NCBI GenBank assembly: GCA_026075535.2 | Contig: AP026546.1 | Coordinates: forward strand, 7,502,001-7,566,000 | Reading direction: 5' to 3' | Length of the DNA stretch: 64,000 nucleotides | From: Tricholoma matsutake | Taxonomy: Eukaryota > Basidiomycota > Agaricomycetes > Agaricales > Tricholomataceae | In this document: positions 20,353 through 32,385 of the stretch, one piece after another | Layout: each line of letters starts with the position of its first letter | How positions within the stretch are numbered: position 1 is the first letter of the stretch | Notes under the pieces: model-generated | What the model saw: only the letters and a program-made list of their open reading frames with translations | Database searches by the model: none | Told to the model about the DNA's origin: nothing | Position numbers and translations under genes: made by a program

Positions 20353-22454
20353 ATGCACATTCTTGCATGTCATTTCACACATTCTACACACTCTACAATA
20401 GGTGATACCTTTACTGCTAGTGATAGTCTCTTCTGTACTGGATGTGGTGCATTCTGTGAGTACCAGGTTGTTCTGAGCAACAAGAAGGAAAACCAGGGCC
20501 ATATCATGGTTGCAGTATGTTCATTATCTCCTTCTCCATCTCATGACATCTCAGCTTTGTTATGTAGTGCAACTGCGTTAAGGATGGGAAGAAGTGTGCC
20601 TTCTTCCAGTGGAAGCAAGGCTCGATGCAGTCACCAATGGCATTACCAATTCCACCAAGTGTGCCCACCCTACCCAATACACCAACTCTTGATGCTACTC
20701 CCCCTGCACCACATCCCACAGTCATTGATGTTCCCCACCAGGACCTCTACCCTGTTGCATCAGGCAGCATCACTGATGTTTGCCCCACCACTGGGTGCAA
20801 ACAAATGCGCATACATGTTGCATGCCCTCACCACCTATGTCGCAAACATTGTGTTGCAGCCGGTGGTTGCTCCTTGAGGTCACACATGATTGCTGGGAAA
20901 TCCTCAGGCTTGCAAGCAGCAATTACTGTTGCTACAGCATCACTGCTCGAGGACTCTGCTGATGCTGCTGCCATCACATCATTGCAAGTTCCTCAAGAGG
21001 TGCCTATTGTTTCATCATTGGGCAGGCCATCATCTTCTCTTACAACTCCAGCATCATCTTCTCTTCTAGCTCCATTGTCTTCTCTTCCAGCTCCAGCACT
21101 GCAAGGTAATGCACCCACAGTCGACCCAAGACCGAATCCATGCTACATGTCACTATATTTACAGAGCAATATGGTCATGAGCAGCAGCTGCAGGAGAAGA
21201 ACCGGGTTGTTGAGGCTGAATGCCAGTGCTGTCCAAAGCTATCAAAGCAGGTGGTTGTCATCAATTCATGGCATGAGGTAAGTATTTTGCTCTTATTTTC
21301 TGAAAGCCTCTTACTATTATTTGTAGGACAATGAGCTGCCAGCTATCCTGGAACTGCAGGAGGGGTTCTCATGGCCATATCTTGTTCTCACAGCTGATGT
21401 TTTAGCCAATCTTGAGCTCGACACTCCTTGTCTTGTCCAACTGTACCGACAGGACCTAGGTACTTGGTTGAACATCAAGCCAGGCCACCTGATCACGGTA
21501 AAGAAAGGTGACCATGTATTTTTGAAGGCTCGCAATGTGAAGAACTACCAAGACTTTGACCGGCACCTCAAGGCAGGCATGACATCGACAGCTGGCACCT
21601 GCACCACAACCTTGTAGGTGAGCATGCATACAGGTGAAAGGAAGTTGTCTGAAGGAATGGGAAGATTCTGGAGGACCAACAGCAAGTTCTTGAGCTGACG
21701 GACAAGTTGGAGTCAGAGCTAGGAAGGAGTCAACCATCCAGGTCCAAGTCGTCGATGCAACACAACCACCAGCAAAGGGCCGACCCTCACTCTCTTTCAC
21801 CATCATGGTCTCCACCAGCAACCATCCAGACTCACAAGCAAAAGCCATCAAGTGAACATGGATGCCCACAGACATCGTGCTTTGCCTAGGTCCCCCTCCC
21901 TTGGTTCTCACTATACCGCTTCACCCTCCCCTTGGCCATCCATCAAACAGGAACCTGAAGACGCATCTCTTCCAAAGAATGCTGGATCATCTGGAACACT
22001 TTGGGACCCAATTGTTCTTGTTATTGATAGTGAAGAGGATGACTGGAATGATGACAAGAGCACCAAGACCTGGCCAGTGGACTTCTATGCAGTTGACATT
22101 GTGAGGTACTTCCAGGATCACAAGACAAGGCAATGGTCTATACCTGCAGCTCAGCTCTTCCAGCAATGCTTTGGCCTTCCTTTCCATAGCTCTACATACT
22201 CTGACCATCTGGCCCATTGGAAATTGGCACCTCAATTGGCAAAGGATGCTGTATTGGCTGCTCAACAAATGCCTGCTGGACTGTGGTCTGCTTTCATGCA
22301 CAACAACCCTGCAAAGGATGTGGCTCAGAAGAAGTTGTTGCGCAAGTTCCAGCGAGTTACAGTTGTGGACAAACAAACACAACAATTTTTGGTGACCCAA
22401 TTTTGGAAGCCGGCACAAACATCTGGAGCCCTCAAAAATTGTCAAAACATGTAG
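20353..22454 (+). CDS. Cys-rich protein with GRF-like and CxxC-rich zinc motifs, element-borne
   Basis: Exonic blocks in order: FCTGCGAFCEYQVVLSNKKE then GHIMVA, an intron (GTATGT to GTAG, about 20517-20566), CNCVKDGKKCAFFQWKQG, which together resemble a GRF-type zinc finger (paired Cys ending in C-x-F-F-x-W); a Pro-rich linker; a second Cys/His cluster (CPTTGCKQMRIHVACPHHLC then KHCVAAGGC); a coiled region EQYGHEQQLQEKNRVVEAE; an intron near 21277-21326; a block with FSWPYLVLTADVLANLELD and PGHLITVKKGDHVFLKA; and a C-terminal block (21852-22454) with KTWPVDFYAVDIVRYFQDHK and FHSSTYSDHLAHWK. The link between the last two blocks is frame-disrupted around 21600-21850, so the gene may be broken. 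Agaricomycete proteins of this layout recur widely and are uncharacterised. Nucleic-acid binding is a reasonable guess only. Confidence 0.5.
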
Positions 22455-23949
22455 AATAGAGCCTAATGAGGATAATTCTATGAGCCAATTTCCCTATTTC
22501 AAAAAATTTGGGTTAGGTACCTCAAAAATTTGGCCGCCCCCTGAGAAAAATCGGTAAAATAGTGCAATCGACTCCTTTTGATTAGCTGCATCCGATCCTG
22601 TGATAAATTCAAGGTTACATCAAATTGATTGCCCATAATAAAAAGAATAAACTTCACCAAAAAAGGAAATTTTTACCAGTAACCTATGGAATCAACTTCG
22701 TTCCATCTTCCTAAGCTCCTGGAAGTGCCTAGATATTTGACAAGGCATTATAAAGGAGGAAAATAACTGTCACATGCTTTGGAATAATCATGTGACATTA
22801 ACAGTAGTTGAAAGTCTGTTAAGTTATGAAGTGTGTGGTGACAGCCAAACTAAGTAATAATAAATTGTGTTTGTGCATAGCCAAACGACTGAGGTGACAA
22901 CAAAATATCACATACACTGAGTCGGAAATAAGCCAAAAATAGCTGAATGAAAAGAAATGCCCGAATGCAACTGAACCACCTGATTCCTGAACACCACCAC
23001 ATTCTCACATCCGGCTGTTTAATGATTATTCTCTGATTTCTGATTGATGTCACAAATATGTACTGCTATGATTTTTTTATTGTTCTTTCTGCATTTTTGC
23101 TTTACCAATCAATCACCAATTTTTCACTGCTCTCATTTAAACCCTTGGCATTCTAATGCTGCATTGTTCATGCAATGATTGTGTCAAATAAGATAGAAAC
23201 CTAAAAGTACCAGGCATGGCTAACAAAATTTACCTGCTACATAATAAGCACTGCAATGTAGATTTACATTCCATTATTTTGAGCATAAAAACATTTGCAT
23301 GTACTAAGCATTAAAGTAATCCTGTGTGACACACAGTTGAACTTCAAACCTAGCTTCAAGTTGAACGTTGATCTCACACAAGGATCGCACAACTCAAAAA
23401 GCTGCCAAACAGAGTTATTAAAAGAGTTCCATCAATTACATATTGATCAAGTTAGGGAATGAACTATTTTTGCTGCTCAAATCCCTCAAAAGGGGTGCAA
23501 AATGTTGTGAAATTTTGCTCAAAAAATTTGGCCACCCTAAAATGTCATGGGAAAAACTTCGGAGATAGGTTTTTTGACATATTTTGATGAGCTGAATCAA
23601 AATCTGAAGTCAGTTTGTCCCAGAAAAATCCCGATCACAAGATATCAAAATTGTCATGCTTGTTTGTCCACAACTGTACCAGTATCTCAGACTAGTCCTC
23701 TTGCCATGTCATCTGAGGTTTTCTTTTCTTATTCAAATTCATTTTGCATTCATTTTGCATCCCTTCTTTTCTCGTTCACATTTGTTTTGTACCCCTTCTT
23801 TCTCGTGTCAGTTTTGTATCCCATATATCATATGATTACTTCTGTCTACTATCAAATGGAAGCATTATCATGCATCTTACTTGAGTGACCAGCTGCCTGG
23901 CTGCTTTCCCTCCTTTTCCAGCTTTGCCTTCATCATCCTGTTTCTGCAC
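22455..23949. other. Spacer between the two convergent element genes
   Basis: AT-rich DNA with no recognisable gene. A 113-codon plus-strand frame (23547-23888) is hydrophobic and phenylalanine-rich, and partly overlaps a degenerate tandem array (about 33-bp unit, TTTTGTACCCCTTCTTT-like) at 23750-23822. I see no support for it as a gene. Confidence 0.4.
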
Positions 23950-26214
23950 ATGACCATCTCATCTAGAAAGAAATGGTACTTGTCTATCACCATCTCATGG
24001 CATATAGAATGATACCCTCCCAGTCAGACATTAGTTTGTTCTGCAAATGACGAGTTGAAGTACCATCCTTTGCCTTCTTCCCCCAAAAGTTCAGGGAAGC
24101 TTGCTGGGCTGCAGTTCTCCTGGCAGTACATGTCCTTCTCCGAGTGCTTGCAGTTGAAATGGAAAACATCAACAGAGAGTCCAACATTCTTAAATATCTC
24201 CTCCTTTTTTGCAATCAGAGTAAGCTGGCAGTTATTGTTGAAGAAGATGTGGTCAGGCATTGATCCAGGCATGCAGAATGTCCTCTTCACCATCTCCTAG
24301 AATGAAATGAGCATCAACTGAGACCTAGTTCGAACACTTACAATAACACTAGTAACTGCCTCAGCACCATAGAAAGTTTCTCACACAATAATCATCCCAC
24401 AAGGGGTAACAATGATCTGTTCATTGTGGGTCCTTTTGTGGCCAAATTGAGCATGAATATTTCCCTCCTTCACCTGTGAGGCCTCCACTGGCTGAGCAGA
24501 CCCCCCCCCTCAACAATAAACTCCTCCTCATCAGCATCCTCATCAACCATGGCTGAGTCAACTGTGTCAGAGTTAGTCAGGTGAGCAACACAGGCACATT
24601 GTAAATGCTCCTTCAACTGGAATTGAGCCTGGCCATGCTCCCTGTGAACATGCTCCACTGCTTGACATTTGTTGTCTGTGCATGCCAGTCTCCCTTCTAA
24701 CACAGGCTGCTCACAGCCTACAATAGCACACACACACAATTATGTCCCTCATGATTCATGCAGAAGCGATTGTGGTTACTGGATAAGGGTATGTGATAGT
24801 TGTGAATACCGCAACAGCAGCATCCCACAGTGACCCCATCGATGATGACAACCCAGCATTTGTGAGTGACTGCAAAAGGTGCAAGCCTGTGAGCGGCATC
24901 GCATTTGATGACATGATGAGTCACATTACCTTTACTCTGAGAATCAGCATAAAACTGACAACAACCTTTGCAGTGATGATGGACTTCTGGTTGGTTGTAG
25001 AGCTGCATGTGTTGGTTTTGTCCTTTCATGGCAGTCTGGATATGATCCTTCTGCAAGCCAGTATGGGGAACCTTGAGGGTATCATTATGTCTTGCATGAT
25101 CCTCCAAGAGGGAAAGAATCACAAATCCATTGTATACATTATCTGATGAGAGTTTGAGCTTAAATGCCCAATCAGGTGGAGCTTGATGTCCCTTTGAGAG
25201 AGTAAGATTGTAAAATTGGGCACAGTTAGTTGCTGATGTCCTATGATGTTGGGACCAGAGTCAAACTCCACAGACAAGTTGTAAGCGGAGCACACATACC
25301 ATGAGACCAACATCAATGTAATAAACATGTCTCTGTTTGACAAACTGGTGCTCTCCCACCTGGATGATCTCTGGGATTGCATCATGGTATACATGCTGTC
25401 CTCCTTCAACATAAAAATTATGGTGGTAGTTAATCTTACAGTCTAAAGTGAATACAATCATTACAATGGACGATCAAGAGACAATGTAATGGTAATCACC
25501 TGTGCAGTAGAGATGGACTGACCATGCTGGAAATACACCATCCACCATAAACAAGACAGCCTGTCATTGCTCAGCCTTCTTGAGCACAAGCTTCTGTTTG
25601 CTCTCGGTGCATTCAGTGTTGAGGCAGATATGTTGAGGCAGATAAAGTGTATGAGGGGCTGCATCAGGACATCTATAAGACTCCAACAAAGACAAAGCCA
25701 ATGAATTATTGTACTTATTCTGAGTCCATGACCATGTTCTGCAAATGCAGCCTGCTTCCTCTCTGCTGAAATTGCTGGCTCATTGTTCCATATCATGTTA
25801 TTCAACAACTCCCAACAGAGATCAATTTGTTCACTTCTTGGAATCCCACATGCTTTTGCTAAGAACATGGATACACTTTGAGGTAAGGTAGGGGGAGGTA
25901 CAGAGGGTGGATGATTAGTAGATTGTACAAGTAGGATTTTGTCCTTGAGCTTGGTAGCATATACCATGAAGCACATCAAACTGCTGAGGGTGATTCCCTG
26001 GAAAACATTGGGCTGTGATTGGACCACTGAGAGCAATGCTGTGAGCTCCACCATCAATGGGGGACATCAAATGACAATGTAGGGGACTTTGGCAGGCTTT
26101 AGCTATCATTCGAGCAAAATTTGTGGGAGGCTTGGATGTTTGGATGTTCGGACATACCTGGACATTCAGGGATTCCAATATCGAGATGTCCTCAAAAATG
26201 GCTACTGTGAACAA
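23950..26214 (-). CDS. CxC5/CxC6-like cysteine-cluster protein (KDZ-transposase-associated type)
   Basis: Minus-strand exonic blocks in order: LKDKILLVQSTNHPPSVPPP and CGIPRSEQIDLCWELLNNMI (25750-26060); ICLNTEC...KQKLVLKKAEQ and FPAWSVHLYC (25500-25640); INYHHNFYVEGGQHVYHDAI then PEIIQVGEHQFV (25320-25450); HCKGCCQFY, CWVVIIDGVTVGCCCCGIHN and HNRFCMNHEGHN (24740-25000); VCAIVGCEQPVLEGRLACTD and GQAQFQLKEHLQCA (24560-24740); and MPDHIFFNNNCQLTL, VFHFNCKHSEKDMYCQENC and FPELLGEEGKGWYFNSS (24000-24290). This order of Cys/His clusters is what I know as CxC5 then CxC6, cysteine clusters described beside KDZ transposases. At least one frame change and an in-frame stop near 25570 suggest partial decay; splice sites were not all resolved. 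No KDZ catalytic core is visible. Confidence 0.6.
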
Positions 26215-26215
26215 C

Positions 26216-26504
26216 CCTAATAACCTGGGTTAGTAACAACACTGAGTACCATGGTCTCCACCCACATGTTTGGGATAGGCTATAGCCAAAGACATGGCCT
26301 CAAAAGCCTCAGTACTGTGGATGCTTGATTGTTGGGGTGAATGCAAACTCCTAAAAGGAAATGTGAGAAACCATCTATGAATGCATGGATGATGATTTTC
26401 CATCTGATGAGGCCTTTGGCATAAGATATTAGCAGGAGTGGTTATATTTAATGTTTAACTTTACTGTGCCAGCCATATGCCAGAGAGAATTTGGACCAGG
26501 AACT
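26216..26504 (-). pseudogene. Integrase-like DDE core fragment (continues from 33194-34114)
   Basis: On the minus strand, GLIRWKIIIHAFIDGFSHFL and VCIHPNNQASTVLRLL match the start of the catalytic core of an Agaricomycete integrase-like family (H-x-FIDG-(F/Y)-S with its first catalytic Asp). Downstream a frame change is followed by KHVGGDHGT (second catalytic region; the family form is RGDHG). The piece is cut on the left by the edge of the putative two-gene element and on the right by the hAT foldback insertion. It continues across that insertion in the block at 33194-33330. Confidence 0.65.
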
Positions 26505-27012
26505 GAATGAACTAGTGATTTGAAGTCAGGTTACCCTAACCGGAAATAACTGGAACCTGACCAAACTCTGACTGGAACTGACCAAACTTTTGGTCATGGT
26601 CAGGGCCTTTCATGTGTGTCGCAGTTCAGTCAGAGGGACCTGCCCATGCTGTTGTGAACCGACTCTGACCAACTCTGACCAGTTATGACCGGGCTCAAGG
26701 GACTTAAGGATATAAGAACATAATTACATTTTTATAGTAAAAAACACAATAAAAGTAGTCTAAAATACGATAGGTGGGGCATGCCCAACCTTTACAGCGA
26801 GATGTTCAGAGGTTTATATAGGTTTGGGAAGTGCATGGACCATTTGTACCTATTTGCTAGTCATGTGCGAACAAAATGATATTGATAGATGTGAGCTGGC
26901 ATACAAAATACCTCATAACTCAGTCAGCTGTGGACCAATTCAAAAATGGATAGCGGTGTTTGAATCAGTGAAAAAAGGCGGTTCAGACAGTATATAGAAC
27001 GTTCAAATTAAA

Positions 27013-27286
27013 TGTTGGAGCAGACTATATACACTGCACAGTGGAAGAGACAACACGTTCCTTACAACCTACCTGGGGTTTACTTAGACTTACAGCTAGG
27101 GTTAGCAGAGGTAAGAACACTGTATTCCTACTACGGTACAGGTTCTCCTTATATACATAATAATAAGGACATCATATGACTCAGGAATGTGTTTACCGCA
27201 TGTATGCACAGTAAGCGCAGTAACATGCGTATGCTGCATGTATTGCCCCATGTATACAGCATGCATCACTGGGATTAATTTCAACA
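27013..27286 (-). repeat. Copia 3' LTR
   Basis: 274 bp, starting TGTTGGAGCAGACT and ending TTTCAACA on the plus strand. Compared with the partner LTR it has CA or TG in place of CG at some positions and the reverse at others, so both copies have been losing CpG. Confidence 0.93.
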
Positions 27287-27297
27287 CCCCCCCTCAA
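27287..27297 (-). other. Copia polypurine tract
   Basis: On the minus strand, GAGGGGGGG lies directly before the TGTTGAAATT start of the 3' LTR, the expected place for the plus-strand primer of reverse transcription. Confidence 0.75.
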
Positions 27298-27318
27298 ACT
27301 GTACAATGCTCTAAGCAG

Positions 27319-30300
27319 CTAAGTTTGAATCTCGAAAGTAATTCCGAGAGAGTCTCTAAATTTCCTGAATAGGACGGCGCCAAGGTTCTTTGTGAACATG
27401 TCAGCCGGATTATCACTTCCAGGAATGAAAATGACTGTGACTTTGTCATTTTCTATGCATTTGCGGGTGTAGTGGTAGTGAATGTCTATATGTTTGGTCC
27501 TTCTTTCCTGAACTGGATTTGATCCAATAAAGATGGATCCCTGATTATCAGCGCAGATTGGTATGCACTTCAGTGTATATCCAAGTTCCTGAAATAAGGA
27601 TTCTATCCACACTATCTGCCGACAAGTGTCAGAGAGAGCCATATATTCGGCTTCTGTGGATGACAGTGCTACAGTTTTTTGTAAACGGGACTGCCAGCAC
27701 ACAATGCCACTCACCAGAGTAGCAAAGTAACCCATTGTAGATCAGCGCTTGACAGTGTCAGCTGCCCAATCAGAATCTGTGAAGGCCTGCAGCCCCTCGG
27801 ATTTCTCTCCATCATAGACTATACTGTACTTCTGGGTTCCCACCAGATAGCGCATTATATACATTGCTTTGTCTAGATGTTCTTGGCTAGGATTAGCTGA
27901 GAATTGCGACATCTTGATTACCGCGTAAGCGATATCAGGTTGCGTTCCGAGCATCAGATACAATAAAGATCCGATCACAGACTGATATTTCGATCTAAGC
28001 GCCGCATTTGGCGTCGCTGTGTTCTCCGACGGTTTGTAGCCAGTCGGGAGCGGAGTGGGGGCAACTTTGGCATTTGTCATCTCGAACCTCTCGAGCACTT
28101 TGGCGAGATATTCTGTTTGATCGAGTTTGACTTTTGTAGCGGTCTGGGTGATGCGCATGCCTAAGAATTCCATGACTTTTTCAGTACTATGGCACTCCCA
28201 ATGCTTCAGGCAAGCATTCTTCTTTTCATCCACAAGTTTCTTGTTTTTGCCCATGAACAAGCCATCGTCAACATAGACTAGCGCAATAATGATGCTGCCT
28301 GTCTTAGGATCCTTGTGTATGAAGATGCCGGCATCGGAGCTGGCGCACACAAACCCAATGGTGTGCATAAATGCCTCTAGCTCTTTCCACCATGCTAGTG
28401 AAGCCTGTTTAAGGCCATACAATGCTCGGCGTAAGCACATTACTTTGCGCTCTTTACCCTTGAGTCTGAAACCCTCGGGTTGATCCATATAGATCTCCTC
28501 ATCAAGTTTGCCATATAAAAATGCGGTTTTTACATCTAGACCGGTCATATACATGCCTTCTAGAGATGCAAGGGCAAACATGAGGCGTACGGTCTCGTAG
28601 CGGACTACTGGTGAGAAAATCTCATCAAAGTCAACGCCTTCGACTTGTGAAAAGCCTTTGGCCACGAGTCTGGCTCGTTTTCTTCTGTCCGATTTCATGG
28701 AGAAAACCCATCTATTTTTGATCATTTTCCGATCATGTGGAAGATCGACGATATCATAGACTTGTCGCTTGCGAAGAGCCTCTAACTCTTCACGACAAGC
28801 CTGTTTCCACTCAAGTTGCTGCTGCCGGGGTAGGCGCACAATATCGCAAAATTGGTTTGGAACTAGGCTTTTTCCGCTTGATGGTGTGACTGCTTTTGAT
28901 AACAGCCAGCGGATAAGCTCATCTCCACCTTCCTTGGTTATCTTTTTAATATAACCTGCTTTGTCCAGTTCCCCCATTGGGTAATCATGTTCTTGATTAT
29001 TGGAATCGGGCACACTCTCGTGGGGTGCCGAACTCGGTCCAGCAACCGGTTCTTGCTGTTGAGGTCGTGGTCGTGTTCGGTTATGATCTGAATCTTGACC
29101 CACAGACTTCTTCCAATATCGATCACGCGCAATGTCTCTCTCTATGTCAGGGGGGAGTTGCTGTTCTCCATAGGTATTGCCAGGATGGTTTGGGATTTTC
29201 CTCTGCCTGCCTGATTGATGGGGCAATTGCTGCCATTTCACGTCTTGGACGAAAGTCCTCAGTGTTAACTGGAGGCGGCGGAGGAGGAGCGTTAGTCGCA
29301 TCGTCATGCACCTTTTGCTCACTTGGTAAATCATCATCATCATCTTCTGATGATGGAGGAAGGGGCAGATTTTGTGGCAGTATAGGGTCATCGCCATCCG
29401 TTCCAGATGAGTGGTCGTCATCTTCTGGTTCTGGAGGTGGAAAATCACCAAGGTCTGTCTTGGCAGGAGTTTTAGCTCCGGGACAGCATGGGAACATTGT
29501 TTCATCAAATAGTGCCGTGGCACCAATGAATATTGCGCCATTTTGTCACATGAAACAATATGCTTTAATGCCATCTTCTACTCCAAGGTACGTCATTAAC
29601 TCCGATCGAGGAGATAATGTTGTTGGACATTTTTCCTTTGGTAGATAGACATAAGCACCGCAACCGAAGACCTTCAGATTGTTTAGATCTGGGCGGACCT
29701 TTGTCAGGTCCTCAAAAGGTGTCAGCCATTTCAGGCGCCTTATTGGGGTTCGGTTGTATAAATGTGTTGCATGTTCTATGCAAAATTCCCACCATGATTG
29801 TGGTAGACAAGCGGTGAATCGCAAGGTTTGTGACTTTTCCATTATTGTCCTTATGGCGCGCTCTGCGCGCCCATTCTGTTGATGAACATGGGGTGCAGAC
29901 ATCTCTATTTTGATGCCTAAGTCCTTGAGCTGTTTTTGTAGCTCACGATCCTTGAACTCCCCCCCTGGATCGACATGCCAGCGCTTGATTGTAGCGCCAT
30001 ATTGGGTTTTAGCCATCGCTTGAAATTGTCTAATCACTGCAGCAGCATCAGATTTCTTTCTGAGACATTGGACCCAAATATGTGACATTTTGTCATCCAG
30101 AAATACAATGAAGTATTTATGTTTGTGGTACGATAGTACCGGGAGTTCCTTTAGGTCAGAATGTATTAATTCAAAGGATTTGTCAGCTCGTGAGTCTGAC
30201 TCAGGAAAAGATTTTGAGGTCATTTTCCCTTCTGCACACCCTGGACATATAATTTTGTCTTTAGGAATAATTAAATTCCTTGGGAATTTTATGGTGCTTT

Positions 30301-30904
30301 TAGGCATTTTCCCTAACGCCTCTTTGGATGGGTGTCCAAGTCGCCTATGCCAAGTCAAGTAGTCAGCGACATAAATGGTCGCGACATTAACCTTTTTGGT
30401 GCTCAATATATGAGTCCGAGCCCAATAGATTGTGTCTTTCCTCCTTAGAGGGACACAATGCATGATCGGGTTTCCATGCTCGATAAATGAAATGTGTGCG
30501 GAGGAACCATGCACATCACTTCCATCTTGTAAAAAGACCCCCATTGACATCAATCGAGTATTAATGTCAGGTATGTAGTAGACGGGGTATAACCGTGTTT
30601 CACGCGTCTCTGACTTCCCGTGACATACTACCTGGTGTTTAATGAAGACTGCTCCTTTTCCTACTATATGAGTAGTACCAGTGGCCATTTGGACCAAGGT
30701 AGAGTCCTTTCTCGGTAAAGGGTCATAAGAAGCGAAATCTTTTATTTCACCAGTGAAGTGTTTTGATGCGCCTGAATCCATGATCCAGTCGGCACCTTTC
30801 TTACAATCTCCCTTTGCACACATAGCACATATATTAAGATCTAAATAATTCCATGATACATTTAATAGCGGTAAAATTTCACATGAAAAGTTTGCTGTAT
30901 TCAT
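27319..30904 (-). pseudogene. Copia pol: protease, integrase, reverse transcriptase, RNase H (broken)
   Basis: Frame one (30904-29546) has the protease site DWIMDSGASKHF, a pre-integrase zinc region with LTWHRRLGHPSKEAL and CPGCAEGK, and the integrase core with HSDLKELPV, WHVDPGGEF and NGRAERAIRTIMEKS (D, D, E all present). It is stopped by TGA at 29546-29548, then remains open through an acidic linker. After a frame change near 29150-29230 the second frame holds reverse transcriptase: KNRWVFSMK, GVDFDEIFSPVVRYETVR, TGLDVKTAFLYGKLDEEIYM, LVYVDDGLFMG (YVDD active site). Another TGA at 27742-27744 splits off RNase H (LSSTEAEYMALSDTCRQIVW, ADNQGSIFI, TKHIDIHYHYTR). Stops sit where Arg is expected. 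All catalytic residues I could check are kept, so death is recent and by nonsense and frame changes. Confidence 0.92.
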
Positions 30905-32157
30905 AGGATGGCAGGGAAAAGGACTGACCTGTCATCATACGCCCCTGTATCAAGGGGTTCATCGATGAGCATTTCGTCAACGGCTTTCCACACTTCCTCA
31001 TCAGACACCGGAGGTTCAGATCTGAGGGAGACGGTATCGTCTTCTACCTCCTCGATCCTAGACTCGGGTTCTGGTTCTATCCTTCTTCTCTTTCCTTCTC
31101 GCACCGTCAGGTGCTCTTCCAGTGGTCGCAGATTTTTCGTGCTGTGCAGAAGTTGCATTTGCTCGAGGGTGTCTCGAGCTTGCTGATATTCGGCATAAAC
31201 CGAACGAGAGGTAGAGGCCACGCCCGTATATGCCTGTGCAGGTGGTCAGCAGCGAGGATCCCTTGTGGGAGTGTGTTCGCGTCTTTCAATGCGCTGTATA
31301 AGCGGCATCGGCGGTATGATGGTGCCATTACCATTTATGGTGGTATAGGTTTTGGAGGCGAGGTGGGTATGTTTATCCTTTGGCTTCTCCTCCTTAGTCT
31401 TTCTGTCCCCACGTTGTCCACGCTTTTGGGACGAGTCTCCATTGCTGTTTTGCCCTTCTTTGGGCTGCCATTTGGGGTTTCCCCCTTTGCGCTTAACAGC
31501 AGAAAGTTTGTTGGCCTGAGGCTGGCCAGCGGGCTTTCCTACTGCTGTGCGCCTTGAGGCTTCAGCGACAATGGAGTCCTTGACATGTTTAAATGTCAAG
31601 GCGCTAGTAGCGGTCATGTTAAGGACCATTGCGGACAAGGAATCGTACTCACGTGGCATCGCAGCAAGTAGAATCATTGCTTGCACTAGCTCGGGGATGG
31701 CGACGTTAGCAGCCGTAAGGCACTCAAATTTGTCTGCCATTCTAGCAATCTCCGGTGCGGGGTTCGCAGCCAGGATCTTGATCGCTATTGTGGACCTAAA
31801 GTCCGCGAAGACTTGGGAGGGGCCGTCCACACCATAATCGGTGCGGATGAGATCCCACACCTCCTCAGCAGTGTCCTTTGAGTTGGCACGCTGCCGAATG
31901 GAGGGGGCCAGGCGGAGCACTAGGCTACCAATAGCCTGGTCATTTTTGTTGCTCCAGGTCTGGAGCTTGGCATTAGCATCCGCTACCAAAGTAGCGTTCA
32001 TCGCCGTCAAGGGAGGCGCCGGGGGCGGTTTTTGCTCCGCCCCGCTAGTTATTTGCCAGAGGCCCTGAGACCTGAGCCACGCCTTCATTGAGTCGGCCCA
32101 TTGAATGTAATTTGATCCGTCGAAAGTTTGAACGAGTTTCTCAAGAGTTGAAGACAT
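30901..32157 (-). pseudogene. Copia gag (one internal TGA)
   Basis: Starts at MSSTLEKLVQTFDGSNYIQW and shows the usual copia gag helices (AIGSLVLRLAPSIRQ, VFADFRSTIAIKIL, AMILLAAMPREYDSLSAMVL). TGA at 31246-31248 interrupts it after RDPRC; the same frame continues to 30901 with an Arg/Glu-rich stretch (EGKRRRIEPEPESRIEEVE). No CCHC zinc knuckle was seen. The closing TGA overlaps an ATG opening the pol frame (ATGA); alternatively an AT-rich intron starting GTCAGT or GTCCTT near 30930 may join gag to pol. Confidence 0.85.
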
Positions 32158-32373
32158 GATTTTGTGGTGGCAGCTGTTAAAAGTGCTCAATCAGTCTTTT
32201 TACTCAATAAAACACGTTTAACGTTCTCAGGAGAAAACACTCCTTCAGAGTGGTTAACCCTAGTCAACCTAGGTTTTATGTGCAGCTCACAGGGAGTGCA
32301 AGGTTATAATTTGGAGACGATGAAGTCAACGTCGTTTGCAGCCAATTAAGGCGCATTCGCGACGTGCCCAGCA

Positions 32374-32385
32374 GGGCCCATAACC
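32374..32385 (-). other. Copia primer-binding site, internal half of initiator tRNA-Met
   Basis: Immediately inside the 5' LTR the plus strand reads GGGCCCATAACC, which matches the anticodon stem and loop of eukaryotic initiator tRNA-Met (CAT anticodon included). The transcript would therefore pair with an internal tRNA stretch rather than its 3' CCA end, the half-tRNA priming known for copia and Ty5. Confidence 0.7.

Larger units (their letters stand above)
20160..26215. mobile_element. Putative two-gene element with degenerate inverted ends
   Basis: GTAGCCATTTTT followed by an ATCTC(A/G)ATATTGGAA block and an ACATCC-rich block occurs near the left limit (20165-20345) and in reverse complement near the right limit (26105-26215), roughly 75% alike over about 75 bp, with extra DNA on the left. 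Between them are two convergent genes: a Cys-rich GRF-like gene on the plus strand and a CxC5/CxC6-like gene on the minus strand. No transposase core was recognised. Limits are approximate and I could not define a target duplication, so treating it as one element is inference. Confidence 0.45.

Noticed and set aside
23547..23888. 113-codon hydrophobic plus-strand ORF
   Set aside because: Partly built on a short tandem repeat; the apparent membrane segments come from Phe/Ser-rich low-complexity DNA.
28977..29648. 223-codon plus-strand ORF with Gly/Ser runs
   Set aside because: Antisense to the acidic linker and reverse-transcriptase start of copia pol.
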